Origin: Hymenobacter sp. PAMC 26628
GTDB taxonomy: Bacteria; Bacteroidota; Bacteroidia; Cytophagales; Hymenobacteraceae
DNA length: 64,000 nt
NCBI RefSeq assembly: GCF_001562275.1
Contig: NZ_CP014304.1
Span: forward strand, 124,001 to 188,000
Direction of reading: 5' to 3'
Within the stretch, counting starts at the first letter, position 1, and the number at the start of each line of letters is the position of its first letter. This document shows, piece after piece, positions 35,766 through 43,802 of this stretch. The position numbers and the translations under genes were made by a program. Below the pieces are notes generated by a model. The model was not told where the DNA came from. It ran no database searches and was given only the letters and a program-made list of their open reading frames with translations.

Positions 35766-36092
35766 TTATACTTGGTCGGCGTCGAGTAGCGAGGCAGCTA
35801 CCTGGTAGCCGGGGGGAGGGCCCTCAGCCCGGGGCTCGCTGAGGGAGGGCGGCGGGTGGCACAGCACCAGGCAGCCGCCCCGCTGGCGTAGGCGGTCGGC
35901 ACCTTGGCGCAGCAGAAACAGGGCGTGGGCGCTCAAATCGGCCAAGCTGCTGCAATCGACCCACACGCGGCGCTGGGGCTGCCGCATGGCCCAGCGCAGG
36001 GCGCGGGCGAGGGGAGCGAGGCCCGCCCAACCGTCGCTATCAGTCAGAATGAGTAGACAGCTGTTGGGCAAGACTTCTTGGTAGACACGCAT
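35766..36092 (-). CDS. STAS-domain protein (anti-sigma factor antagonist-like)
   Basis: A 108-residue protein of the STAS type: VLPNSCLLILTDSD, a helix, RRVWVDCSSLADLSAHALFLL at the position of the phospho-Ser loop (DCSSL), and a final beta strand GGCLVLCHPP. Such proteins transmit signals by Ser phosphorylation and partner switching, or by fold alone. No sigma factor, anti-sigma kinase or transporter is adjacent. The ATG at 36092 is used; the longer frame adds a Pro/Arg-rich leader without family character. Confidence 0.65.
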   Translation of the reverse strand: MRVYQEVLPNSCLLILTDSDGWAGLAPLARALRWAMRQPQRRVWVDCSSLADLSAHALFLLRQGADRLRQRGGCLVLCHPPPSLSEPRAEGPPPGYQVAASLLDADQV

Positions 36093-36429
36093 AACGGCTG
36101 GGCTTGTGGTGGGAAAGCGCCGGGCCCCCGGGCATTCCGCAGGGCAGGGTGATGGATTGACTGGTGCGCTGGGTACGACGACGCGACAAACCAAGCTTCG
36201 TGAATTTGCTATTGGCTGGCAAACGCTTGAAGGGAAGAAGATATTGCAAACTTACCAGCCGAGTACAATTTTTTCACCTGGGAATATACTGATTTTGTAT
36301 GCGGACTATACGGAGGGCAGCGCAAGAGCTCTGGAGGTGCTACGCCAGCCGCTTTATTTAAATGGTTGAAAAATTGGATGGTTATATTGAGCAGCCTGCG
36401 TAATCCCCGCGGGTGCCGCTGCGCCACAC
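36093..36429. other. Intergenic region without a supportable gene
   Basis: About 340 bp between the STAS and LuxR genes. A plus-strand frame of 87 codons (36106-36369) exists but begins in GC-rich leader sequence and lacks protein-like character in its first half. The AT-rich right part may hold the promoter of the STAS gene. Confidence 0.4.
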
Positions 36430-37086
36430 CTAGTCCAGCAAGCCTTCCGTCACGGCCCGGTGAATGAGGGCGGCGGTGTTCTTGGTTTGGGTTTTTTCCA
36501 GAATGTGCTGGCGGTGGGTTTCGATGGTGCGCTTGCTCGTGAAGAGCTTGGCGGCAATATCGTTGGTGGTAAGGCCGGTGGCCAGCAGCCGCAGCACTTC
36601 CAATTCGCGGGCGGTGAGGTGGCCAGCATATCGGCTGTTAGTCGCTTTGGCCGCGGGACTGGCGGCGTGGGCCAGTACTTGCTGCAGTAGATAGAGGCCC
36701 AAATCTGAACATAGGTACAGCCCGCCGGCCGCCACGGCCCGGATGGCCAGCAGCAGCTCAGCTTGCCCAGCGCTTTTGAGCATGTAGCCGCGCGCGCCGG
36801 CCGCAAACAGCTCCCCGATACGCTGGGGCTCGGCCATCATCGTGAGCACCAACACGCGCAGGCCCGGGTACTCGGCGCGCAGGCGCGTGGTGGTCGCCAG
36901 GCCGTCGAGCACGGGCATGGCAAGGTCGAGCATTACCACGTCGGCGGGCGTAGAGGGCAGGCAGTCGAGCAGCTCCTGGCCGTGGCTGGCTTCGCCCACC
37001 ACCACCAGGTCGGCCTCGGTAGCCAATAGGGCCCGCAGGCCGGTGCGCACTATGGAATGATCGTCGACTAAGAACAGGCGAGTCAT
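36430..37086 (-). CDS. NarL/LuxR-family response regulator
   Basis: A 218-residue regulator. Receiver domain (1-120) with acidic pair VDDH, phosphoacceptor Asp54 in VVMLDLAMP, and MLKS with the conserved Lys. A LuxR-type helix-turn-helix follows (about 155-215): LTARELEVLRLLATGLTTND, then LFTSKRTIETHRQHIL. It binds DNA when phosphorylated. No histidine kinase is adjacent; the orphan kinase at 33.2-34.3 kb is a conceivable but unproven partner. The ATG at 37086 is clear. Confidence 0.9.
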   Translation of the reverse strand: MTRLFLVDDHSIVRTGLRALLATEADLVVVGEASHGQELLDCLPSTPADVVMLDLAMPVLDGLATTTRLRAEYPGLRVLVLTMMAEPQRIGELFAAGARGYMLKSAGQAELLLAIRAVAAGGLYLCSDLGLYLLQQVLAHAASPAAKATNSRYAGHLTARELEVLRLLATGLTTNDIAAKLFTSKRTIETHRQHILEKTQTKNTAALIHRAVTEGLLD

Positions 37087-37336
37087 GGCCGCCGGTGAAA
37101 AAAAGTGGGGCGCGGAATCCCACGTCGGGAATACCGGCCGGCCGCGAAGATGAGGGTATGCATGACGCTGGTTGTTAATAACAAACGGGGTAGCCAAGAT
37201 AACAGATTTATTGAATATTTAATGGTTGTGCTTAGCCCGCAATTGGGGCGGGCAGCAGCGGCTGGGGCCCAACCCTGCGCGGGGCCCTGCGTTAGCAAGC
37301 CCGCGCCTGTTGCGCCCTGTTTAATTAATTCCCACC

Positions 37337-37696
37337 ATGAAAATTGCCACCGAAAACCAAGACAAAGGCTTCCTGCCCGACGGCCGCCACCTAGTCGAAA
37401 TCACCGGCATTGAAGAAGGCACCAGCGAGCACCAGAACGTGCCCTTTTTCGCCGCCCGTATGGAAAGCGCCGACGGCTTCGTGAGCCAGCGCTTCTACAA
37501 CTCGCCCGCCGGCCACCCCATCATCCTGTCGCTGTACGCGGCCGTGGGCATCCAGCCCCACGATGGCAAAGACCTGGACACCAAGGAGCTAATTGGCAAG
37601 CACTTGTCGGTGGAAGTGAGCGACCACAGCTACACCGACCCGGCCACCGGCAATGAGCGCAGCATCCGTCAGGCTACCGGCTTCCGGGCCGCGTAG
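37337..37696 (+). CDS. Conserved hypothetical protein, single-domain beta-rich
   Basis: A 119-residue protein without signal peptide or membrane segment: GFLPDGRHLVEITGIEEGTS, NVPFFAARMESADGFVSQRF, then a helix and IGKHLSVEVSDHSYTDPATG. The layout recalls small phage-type DUF669-like proteins that accompany single-strand DNA binding, but this is only a resemblance. It stands alone with an AT-rich 5' spacer and a strong terminator. Confidence 0.65.
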   Translation: MKIATENQDKGFLPDGRHLVEITGIEEGTSEHQNVPFFAARMESADGFVSQRFYNSPAGHPIILSLYAAVGIQPHDGKDLDTKELIGKHLSVEVSDHSYTDPATGNERSIRQATGFRAA

Positions 37697-37712
37697 CCGG
37701 GGCCCCAGGGCC

Positions 37713-37757
37713 CTAAAAAAAGGCGTCGCCCCCACCGGGGGCGACGCCTTTTTTTAG
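37713..37757 (+). terminator. Rho-independent terminator
   Basis: Perfect 21-bp arms (37713-37733 and 37737-37757), core AGGCGTCGCCCCC, 3-nt loop ACC, with seven A and seven T at the outer ends. It is 17 bp after the stop of the gene at 37337-37696 and can also act for kbl on the other strand. Confidence 0.93.
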
Positions 37758-37829
37758 GTTGCTCGTTGTCAGTTGCTCGTTGTCAGTTGCTCATCAAGGG
37801 ACTGACAACTGACAACGAGCAACTGATAA
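37758..37829. repeat. Heptameric tandem repeats, inverted
   Basis: GTTGCTC GTTGTCA GTTGCTC GTTGTCA GTTGCTC forms five 7-bp units. The following half contains ACTGACAACGAGCAAC, the exact complement of the first units. It lies between the terminator and the kbl stop. Best example of this repeat type in the window. Confidence 0.85.
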
Positions 37830-37837
37830 TTAACGGC

Positions 37838-39034
37838 TTACTTCAACACTTCCAGGGCCTTGCCTACTTTCACGAAGGCGGCAATGGCCTGGTCGAGCTG
37901 GGCGCGGGTGTGGGCGGCGCTGAGCTGCACCCGGATGCGGGCCTTGCCCTGCGGCACCACGGGGTAGTAGAAGCCGACCACGTAGATGCCCTCGGCCAGC
38001 ATTTGGGCGGCGAATTCCTGGGCCAGCTTGGCGTCGTAGAGCATGACGGGCACAATGGGGTGCTCACCGGCGGGAATGGCGAAGCCAGCGGCCGTCATCT
38101 TTTCGCGGAAGTACTTGGTGTTCTCTTCGAGCTGGTCGCGCAGCTGGGTGCTTTCCGTCAGCAGCTCCAGCACGCGCAGCGAGGCCCCCACGATGGCAGG
38201 CGCCAAGGTGTTGGAAAACAGGTAGGGGCGGCTGCGCTGGCGCAGCATGTCTACAATCTCTTTGCGGCCGCTGGTGAAGCCGCCCATGGCCCCGCCCAGG
38301 GCCTTGCCCAGCGTGCCGGTGATGATGTCGACGCGGCCCATCACGCCGCGCATTTCGTGGGTGCCGCGGCCGGTTTTGCCCAAAAAGCCGCTGCTGTGGC
38401 ACTCGTCCACCATCACCAGGGCCTGGTACTTGTCGGCGAGGTCGCAGATTTTGTCGAGCTGGGCGATGGTGCCGTCCATCGAAAACGAGCCGTCGGTGAC
38501 GATGATGCGGTGGCGCGTGCCCTTGGCCTGGGCGTCCTGGAGCTGCTTTTCCAGGTCGGCCATGTCGTTGTGCGCGTAGCGGTAGCGCTGGGCCTTGCAT
38601 AGGCGCACGCCGTCGATGATGGAGGCGTGGTTGAGGGCATCGGAAATGATGGCGTCCTGCTCGTTGAAGAGCGGCTCGAACACGCCGCCGTTGGCGTCGA
38701 AGGCCGCGGCGTACAAAATCGTGTCCTCGGTGCCCAGAAACTCGGCCAGCTTGGCTTCGAGCTCCTTGTGGATGTCCTGGGTGCCGCAGATGAAGCGCAC
38801 CGACGACATGCCGTAGCCATGGGTGTCGATGGCGTGCTTGGCGGCCCGAATTACTTCGGGGTGCGAGCTGAGGCCCAAGTAGTTGTTGGCGCAGAAGTTC
38901 AGCACTTCGCCGGCTTCCTGGGTGTTAATTTCCGCGCCCTGGGGCGAGGTAATCACGCGCTCTTTCTTGAAAAGGCCGTTGTCTTTGATTTCCTGGAGCT
39001 GCTGCTCAAGGTCGGGCTGGAGGGTGGCGTACAT
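37838..39034 (-). CDS. kbl: Glycine C-acetyltransferase (2-amino-3-ketobutyrate CoA ligase)
   Basis: A 398-residue PLP enzyme of the alpha-oxoamine synthase family that cleaves 2-amino-3-ketobutyrate with CoA into glycine and acetyl-CoA. Signatures: [29 protein letters not shown], the cofactor Asp/His region [16 protein letters not shown], and the Schiff-base Lys244 in [10 protein letters not shown]. Length is exactly that of Kbl. The partner enzyme, threonine dehydrogenase, is encoded 2.5 kb away on the opposite strand, so threonine catabolism is complete here. Confidence 0.94.
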   Translation of the reverse strand: MYATLQPDLEQQLQEIKDNGLFKKERVITSPQGAEINTQEAGEVLNFCANNYLGLSSHPEVIRAAKHAIDTHGYGMSSVRFICGTQDIHKELEAKLAEFLGTEDTILYAAAFDANGGVFEPLFNEQDAIISDALNHASIIDGVRLCKAQRYRYAHNDMADLEKQLQDAQAKGTRHRIIVTDGSFSMDGTIAQLDKICDLADKYQALVMVDECHSSGFLGKTGRGTHEMRGVMGRVDIITGTLGKALGGAMGGFTSGRKEIVDMLRQRSRPYLFSNTLAPAIVGASLRVLELLTESTQLRDQLEENTKYFREKMTAAGFAIPAGEHPIVPVMLYDAKLAQEFAAQMLAEGIYVVGFYYPVVPQGKARIRVQLSAAHTRAQLDQAIAAFVKVGKALEVLK

Positions 39035-39061
39035 GCGGGCGGGGAGGGTATGAGGATAACT

Positions 39062-39706
39062 TTAGAACAAAGTTGGAGAATTTAATTCGTCGCCGGGCAG
39101 CCAGCAGATGCGGTGCTGCACCGTGGCGCGTTGAGCCGCGGGAATAAGCTCCTGGGGCCCCAACAAAGAATAGAGTAAACAAGTCACTAGCAATTCAGTG
39201 CCATCTCGCAGTTCGAAAACCTGGTACCCGTACTGGCTGAAAAGTGAACCTTTTGAACCTCCGGATCGGGTGGTGTGCTCCGTTATCTGCACCACGTCGG
39301 CTAGCGCGAATGCGAATTGAACGCCATCATTCCGGTATTCGGCCCTTCGCTCCCGGGGCCTGATGGACAGGGTGGCGTGCCGGTCGTGCCGCCAGTAAGT
39401 GTAGTGCAATCGTCCAATAATAAAACCCAGTCCGAAACCAAGCAGTGCAAAAACCAGGGCCCCCAGGGTAGCCGCTGGCTGGCCACCCGGCATGGTGGCC
39501 AATTGGCCCGCCATTACCAGCAAAAAACCCGCGAAAACAAGCACCAGCAGCGACCAGAGGGCTGCTCGCCAGATGCGCGCAGTGAACACGACTACGGGTT
39601 TGTCGAGCCGCTGGCTCTCGAAATGCAGCGCGTAGGGATATCCCAAAATAAAGAGTGCCCCCAGCGCAATAAATCCGGCAACAAACCAATTTAACAGGGC
39701 CAACAT
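39062..39706 (-). CDS. Membrane protein of unknown function
   Basis: A 214-residue protein with three hydrophobic helices in its first 110 residues (near 5-24, 48-68 and 82-102) followed by a soluble C-terminal region of about 100 residues (LSIRPRERRAEYRNDGV..) that looks like a PH-type or beta sandwich domain. I do not recognise the family. The codon use is less GC-biased than in its neighbours. The -7 box is so near the ATG that the mRNA may be leaderless. It is 27 bp upstream of kbl on the same strand and may be co-transcribed. Confidence 0.65.
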   Translation of the reverse strand: MLALLNWFVAGFIALGALFILGYPYALHFESQRLDKPVVVFTARIWRAALWSLLVLVFAGFLLVMAGQLATMPGGQPAATLGALVFALLGFGLGFIIGRLHYTYWRHDRHATLSIRPRERRAEYRNDGVQFAFALADVVQITEHTTRSGGSKGSLFSQYGYQVFELRDGTELLVTCLLYSLLGPQELIPAAQRATVQHRICWLPGDELNSPTLF

Positions 39707-39711
39707 GTGGC

Positions 39712-39719
39712 CAAATATA
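39712..39719 (-). promoter_or_regulatory. Putative -7 element directly before the start codon (leaderless)
   Basis: TATATTTG on the minus strand, a full match, only 5 nt before the ATG at 39706. Transcription starting the usual few bases downstream would begin at or near the A of ATG. Confidence 0.5.
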
Positions 39720-39819
39720 CCGTAGAGCCAGGGCCGGGCGGGGCGTGCGCGCCCTCAGCTGGTTGTTTTTTCTTCGCCGCGTGGGGCCCTAGCTACCCTG
39801 CACTCTCCTTCATTTCGCC

Positions 39820-41430
39820 ATGCAAGTCCCCCAAAACCGAACGATTGTGCGCGGCAGTGAGCGCACGGCTTTGCCCCAGGCCCGCGCCGTGCGGCCCATC
39901 GCGCCCGACGAGCCGCTGGAAGTGACCGTGCGCCTGCGCCCCCAGGGGGCCCCGGCAGCCCTCTCGCCCAGCGCCTTTGCCGACCAGGCCCCGGCGGCCC
40001 GCACCTACCTCACCCGCGCCGAGCTGGCCGCCCGCATGGGCGCCGCCCCGCAGGACGTGGCCGCCGTCACGGCTTTTGCCGCCGCCCACGGCCTGGCCGT
40101 GGTGCGTGCCGACGCCGCCCAGTGCTGCGTGGTGCTGGCCGGCCCCGTAGCGGCGTTGGAAACCGCCTTCGGCACGGCTTTGCACCAGTACGAGTCGCCG
40201 GCCGGGCGCTACCGGGGCCGCACGGGCCCCCTGACGGTACCTAAGGCCCTGGGCGACATCGTGGAGGGCGTGTTTGGGCTCGACGACCGGCCCCAGGCCC
40301 GGGCGCACTTCCAGGTGCGGGGCCCCGCGGCGGGGGCCGTGGTGGCCCGCGTGGCGGGGGCCTCGTTCACGCCGCCAGCGCTGGCCAAGCTCTACAACTT
40401 CCCGGCCGGGCTTGACGGGCGCGGCCAGTGCATCGGCCTCATCGAGTTGGGCGGCGGGTTTCGGCCGGAAGACCTGACGGCCTACTTCACCCGCCTGAAA
40501 CTGCCCGTGCCGGCTGTGGCCACGGTGAGCATCGACGGCGGCCGCAACCAGCCCACCACCGCCCAGGGCGCCGACGGCGAGGTGATGCTCGACATCGAAG
40601 TAGCCGCCGCCGTGGCCCCCGGGGCCCGCCTCGCGGTGTACTTCGCCCCCAACACCACCCAGGGCTTCCTCGACGCCGTGACGGCCGCCGTGCACGACCA
40701 GGTGAACCAGCCGACGGTTATCTCCATCAGCTGGGGCGGGCCCGAGAATACCTGGACCGCGGGGGCCCTCGACCAGTTCAACCAGGCGTTTCAGGCGGCG
40801 GCTCTGCTGGGCGTGACGGTGTGCTGCGCGGCCGGCGACAACGGCTCGGGCGACGGCGTGGCCGACGGGCAGCCGCACGCCGATTTTCCGGCCTCCAGTC
40901 CGTTTGCGCTGGCCTGCGGCGGCACCAAGCTGACGGCGGCCGGCGCCAAAATTAGTAGCGAAGTGGTGTGGAACGCGGGGCCCAACAGCGCCACCGGCGG
41001 CGGCATCAGCGCCCACTTCCCGGTGCCCGATTACCAAAAAAGCCTGCCGCTGCCCAAGCCAACGAAGGCCAAGGCCGCCCGGCCTGGCCGGGGCCTGCCC
41101 GACGTGGCCGGCAACGCCGACCCGGCCTCGGGGTACGAGGTGCGCGTGGACGGCCAGGACCTGGTAATTGGCGGCACCAGCGCCGTGGCCCCACTCTGGG
41201 CCGGGCTGGTGGCGCTTTTCAACCAAAAGCTGGCCAAGCCCGCCGGGTTTCTCAACCCGCTGCTGTACGGCTCGCTGGCGGGCCACGGGCTGCTGCACGA
41301 CATCACCACGGGCACCAACGGCGCCTACGCCGCCCGTGCCGGCTGGGATGCCTGCACCGGCTGGGGCAGTCCCAACGGGGCGGCCCTGCTGGGGGCCCTG
41401 GCCGCGGCCCCGCCAACCAAACCTGCCTGA
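39820..41430 (+). CDS. S53-family serine-carboxyl peptidase (sedolisin/pseudomonalisin-like)
   Basis: A 536-residue peptidase. The N-terminal prodomain (about 30-180; LTRAELAARMGAAPQDVAAV) is followed by the catalytic domain with Glu254 and Asp258 in GEVMLDIEVA, the oxyanion Asp in AAGDNGSG, and nucleophile Ser454 in GGTSAVAPLW. A Ca-site-like region ends the domain (HDITTGTNG..WDACTGWGSP). Such enzymes work at acid pH outside cells, yet no signal peptide is visible at the ATG at 39820. Either the start or export route is unusual, or it is released by another path. It stands alone before tdh. Confidence 0.9.
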   Translation: MQVPQNRTIVRGSERTALPQARAVRPIAPDEPLEVTVRLRPQGAPAALSPSAFADQAPAARTYLTRAELAARMGAAPQDVAAVTAFAAAHGLAVVRADAAQCCVVLAGPVAALETAFGTALHQYESPAGRYRGRTGPLTVPKALGDIVEGVFGLDDRPQARAHFQVRGPAAGAVVARVAGASFTPPALAKLYNFPAGLDGRGQCIGLIELGGGFRPEDLTAYFTRLKLPVPAVATVSIDGGRNQPTTAQGADGEVMLDIEVAAAVAPGARLAVYFAPNTTQGFLDAVTAAVHDQVNQPTVISISWGGPENTWTAGALDQFNQAFQAAALLGVTVCCAAGDNGSGDGVADGQPHADFPASSPFALACGGTKLTAAGAKISSEVVWNAGPNSATGGGISAHFPVPDYQKSLPLPKPTKAKAARPGRGLPDVAGNADPASGYEVRVDGQDLVIGGTSAVAPLWAGLVALFNQKLAKPAGFLNPLLYGSLAGHGLLHDITTGTNGAYAARAGWDACTGWGSPNGAALLGALAAAPPTKPA

Positions 41431-41447
41431 CGGGCGCGGGCCGGCGG

Positions 41448-41455
41448 TATCTTTG
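41448..41455 (+). promoter_or_regulatory. Putative -7 element of tdh
   Basis: TATCTTTG, a full match to TAnnTTTG, 41 bp before the tdh ATG and 18 bp after the peptidase stop. No TTG at the -33 distance. Confidence 0.5.
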
Positions 41456-41496
41456 CGGCCGATTTACGTCTCCCGTCTATTCTTTATTCTACCCCA

Positions 41497-42483
41497 ATGG
41501 CCCCCACCCCCGGCGACACCCCCACCTTACCCGGCACCGTGCTCGTTATCGGCGCCTGCGGCCAACTCGGCCTCGAACTGACCGCCGCCCTGCGCCAGCG
41601 CTACGCGCCCCACAACGTGGTGGCGGCCGACGTGCGGGCCCCCAAAAACCCGGACGCCCTGGCCGGGGGCCCCTTCGAACTGCTCGACGTGCTGGACAAG
41701 GACCGCCTGGAAGACCTCATCCGGCAGTACCGGCCGGTGCAGGTGTACCACCTCGCCGCCCTGCTCTCGGCCACGGCTGAGAAGGACCCGATGTTTGCCT
41801 GGAAGCTGAACATGGACGGCCTGCTGAACGTGCTGAACCTGGCCGTGCAGTACCGCGTGCCGCAGGTGTACTGGCCCAGCTCCATCGCCGTGTTTGGGCC
41901 CGACACGCCCCGCGAGCACACCCCGCAAACCACCGTTATGAACCCCAACACGGTGTACGGCATCAGCAAGCTGGCCGGCGAGCAGTGGTGCGAGTGGTAC
42001 CACCGCCACCACGGCCTCGACGTGCGCAGCCTGCGCTACCCCGGCCTCATCGGCTACAAAAGCCTGCCCGGCGGCGGCACCACCGACTACGCCGTGGACA
42101 TTTACCATAAGGCCGTGGCCGGCGAGGATTTCGAGTGCTTCCTCAAAGAAGACACTTACCTGCCGATGATGTACATGCCCGACGCGCTGAAGGCTACCCT
42201 GGACCTGATGCACGCCCCGGCCGGCCACATCAAGGTGCGCACCAGCTACAACCTGGGCGCCATGAGTTTCGCGCCGGCCGACATCACGGCCGCCATCCAG
42301 CAGGAAATCCCCGGCTTCCAGGTCAGCTACGTACCCGACGGCCGCCAGGCCATTGCCGACTCGTGGCCTGCCAGCATCGACGACTCAGCCGCCCGCGCCG
42401 ACTGGGGTTGGGCCCCGGCGTTCGATTTGGCGAAGATGACCCAGGACATGCTGGTGCACTTGAAGGATTTGGTGGTGGCGTAG
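41497..42483 (+). CDS. tdh: L-threonine 3-dehydrogenase, SDR (NAD-epimerase-like) type
   Basis: A 328-residue extended SDR. The NAD loop is GACGQLG at 19-25, HLAALLSATAEKDP binds the nicotinamide region, and the catalytic Tyr/Lys are in NTVYGISKLAGEQW. The segment LRYPGLIGYKSLPGGGTTDYAVDIYHKA is the signature of threonine dehydrogenases of this type, which oxidise L-threonine to 2-amino-3-ketobutyrate. Kbl, encoded nearby, splits that unstable product. The ATG at 41497 is clear. The low-G+C ATPase gene starts 43 bp downstream. Confidence 0.9.
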   Translation: MAPTPGDTPTLPGTVLVIGACGQLGLELTAALRQRYAPHNVVAADVRAPKNPDALAGGPFELLDVLDKDRLEDLIRQYRPVQVYHLAALLSATAEKDPMFAWKLNMDGLLNVLNLAVQYRVPQVYWPSSIAVFGPDTPREHTPQTTVMNPNTVYGISKLAGEQWCEWYHRHHGLDVRSLRYPGLIGYKSLPGGGTTDYAVDIYHKAVAGEDFECFLKEDTYLPMMYMPDALKATLDLMHAPAGHIKVRTSYNLGAMSFAPADITAAIQQEIPGFQVSYVPDGRQAIADSWPASIDDSAARADWGWAPAFDLAKMTQDMLVHLKDLVVA

Positions 42484-42526
42484 ACGACTGAGCTACCTTC
42501 GCTTTGAAACCTATTGCCTTTGTCTA

Positions 42527-43798
42527 ATGGCTAAATCAGTGAAGGCGCTTGCTACCGACGTGTCGCCCTATCTCAAGCAGGCGCGGGTACAAAACTATCC
42601 CCCCTTGCGCGACGCGCAAGCGGATTTTAAGCCGGGGCTGAATATTATCATTGGAAAAAACGGGGCGGGAAAAACTAGGTTTTTGACGTTGCTAAGCGAG
42701 CTGGCTGACCTGCACGAACAAAAAGAGCATTTTGGCGCCGCGGGGTGCAAAGTCGTATTTGGAGGAATATTCGGAGGGAAGGTTGATGCCGAGATTGAGT
42801 TTGAGGAGCAAGCCGGTGATGGTCTAACCTTCGAACCGCAAAAGGCACTCGTAAAACCGGTAGTCCACATCGATACCCTTTCAGCCAATGAGAAGCAATA
42901 CGTAGAAAAGCCGGAGCAACTTAACTATTTACTGGCTTCGTATGCGCCAATTTTGATACGGCACGGTACGCCTGCGACAGGGTTGCCCATTCTAGACGAG
43001 AGCGCGGAAATAATATTAGAAAAACGAAGCGTAACAGTAACGCTAAAGGACGGGCCTAGACGGATAAATGACCTCAACAGTCAGTTCGTGCAAGCGCTTT
43101 TTCGTGCGCTTTATCGATTAGTTCGCCTTGGATTTACGGCGATTCAAGGTGTACCTGTGCCGCCGATGACGGGAGAAGCTGTGCGGTACCAGCTTTCGCG
43201 GCTGATAGCAGCTTACACTGAAAGACTCACGTATTATTTGCCTTTGTACTCCCCAGTACAAGCCGTGCGGTGCGTTGAATACTTTCAGGTTTATTACCAG
43301 GAGATGCAAGACCAGTACAGTATCAAAGGCCTGGTGCTGGAATACCAGGTTAATAGCCAATGGCTTTCATTTGGGCTATTGTCAGATGGCACTAAGCGGT
43401 TGGTTTACATATTAGCCGAGATCCTTGCGCCAGATGTTGTTGCGCTAAATAAAAATACTGACGAAATCACGGTGTATGACAAAAGGAAAATTATTCTCCT
43501 TGAAGAGCCTGAACTGGGCATTCACCATTCTCAGTTACATAAGCTACTACAGCTCATCCGCGAGGCATCAAGTGAAAGTCAAATTATTATGACCACCCAT
43601 GCGCCCCAGGTGTTGGATATGCTGGGAGCCGACGAGCTAGACCGCATTACCATCTGTTCGCTCGACCCCGAAAAGGGCACTCAATTCCACAAGCTGAGTG
43701 AGGAAAAGCAGGAGCAGGCCCATGTGTACATGAAAGAAGTAGGTTTCCTGAGCGACTACTGGCGCTATTCGTACCTGGAGGAAACGGAGGCTGAATAG
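42527..43798 (+). CDS. AAA/ABC-class ATPase (OLD-like), first gene of a two-gene module
   Basis: A 423-residue ATPase. Walker A is GKNGAGKT at 43-50 after the SMC/OLD-like strand FKPGLNIIIG. A signature-like LLSDGTKRLVYILAEIL lies near 285-300. Walker B with two Glu is LLEEPE at 324-329, followed by LGIHHSQL, and the H-loop is TTHAPQ (His358). The central insertion (about 60-280) is helical and unique. No nuclease domain is fused, unlike classic OLD proteins. The gene is clearly AT-richer than its surroundings. Its stop is 4 bp before the next ATG. A near-consensus -7 box (TACCTTCG) lies about 30 bp upstream. Role inferred: energy or sensor subunit of a defence-like system. Confidence 0.88.
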   Translation: MAKSVKALATDVSPYLKQARVQNYPPLRDAQADFKPGLNIIIGKNGAGKTRFLTLLSELADLHEQKEHFGAAGCKVVFGGIFGGKVDAEIEFEEQAGDGLTFEPQKALVKPVVHIDTLSANEKQYVEKPEQLNYLLASYAPILIRHGTPATGLPILDESAEIILEKRSVTVTLKDGPRRINDLNSQFVQALFRALYRLVRLGFTAIQGVPVPPMTGEAVRYQLSRLIAAYTERLTYYLPLYSPVQAVRCVEYFQVYYQEMQDQYSIKGLVLEYQVNSQWLSFGLLSDGTKRLVYILAEILAPDVVALNKNTDEITVYDKRKIILLEEPELGIHHSQLHKLLQLIREASSESQIIMTTHAPQVLDMLGADELDRITICSLDPEKGTQFHKLSEEKQEQAHVYMKEVGFLSDYWRYSYLEETEAE

Positions 43799-43802
43799 TT
43801 TC

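Noticed and set aside
36106..36369. 87-codon open frame upstream of the LuxR regulator
   Set aside because: The first half overlaps the STAS gene's non-coding 5' side and reads as an Arg/Gly-rich shadow; no support for a real protein.
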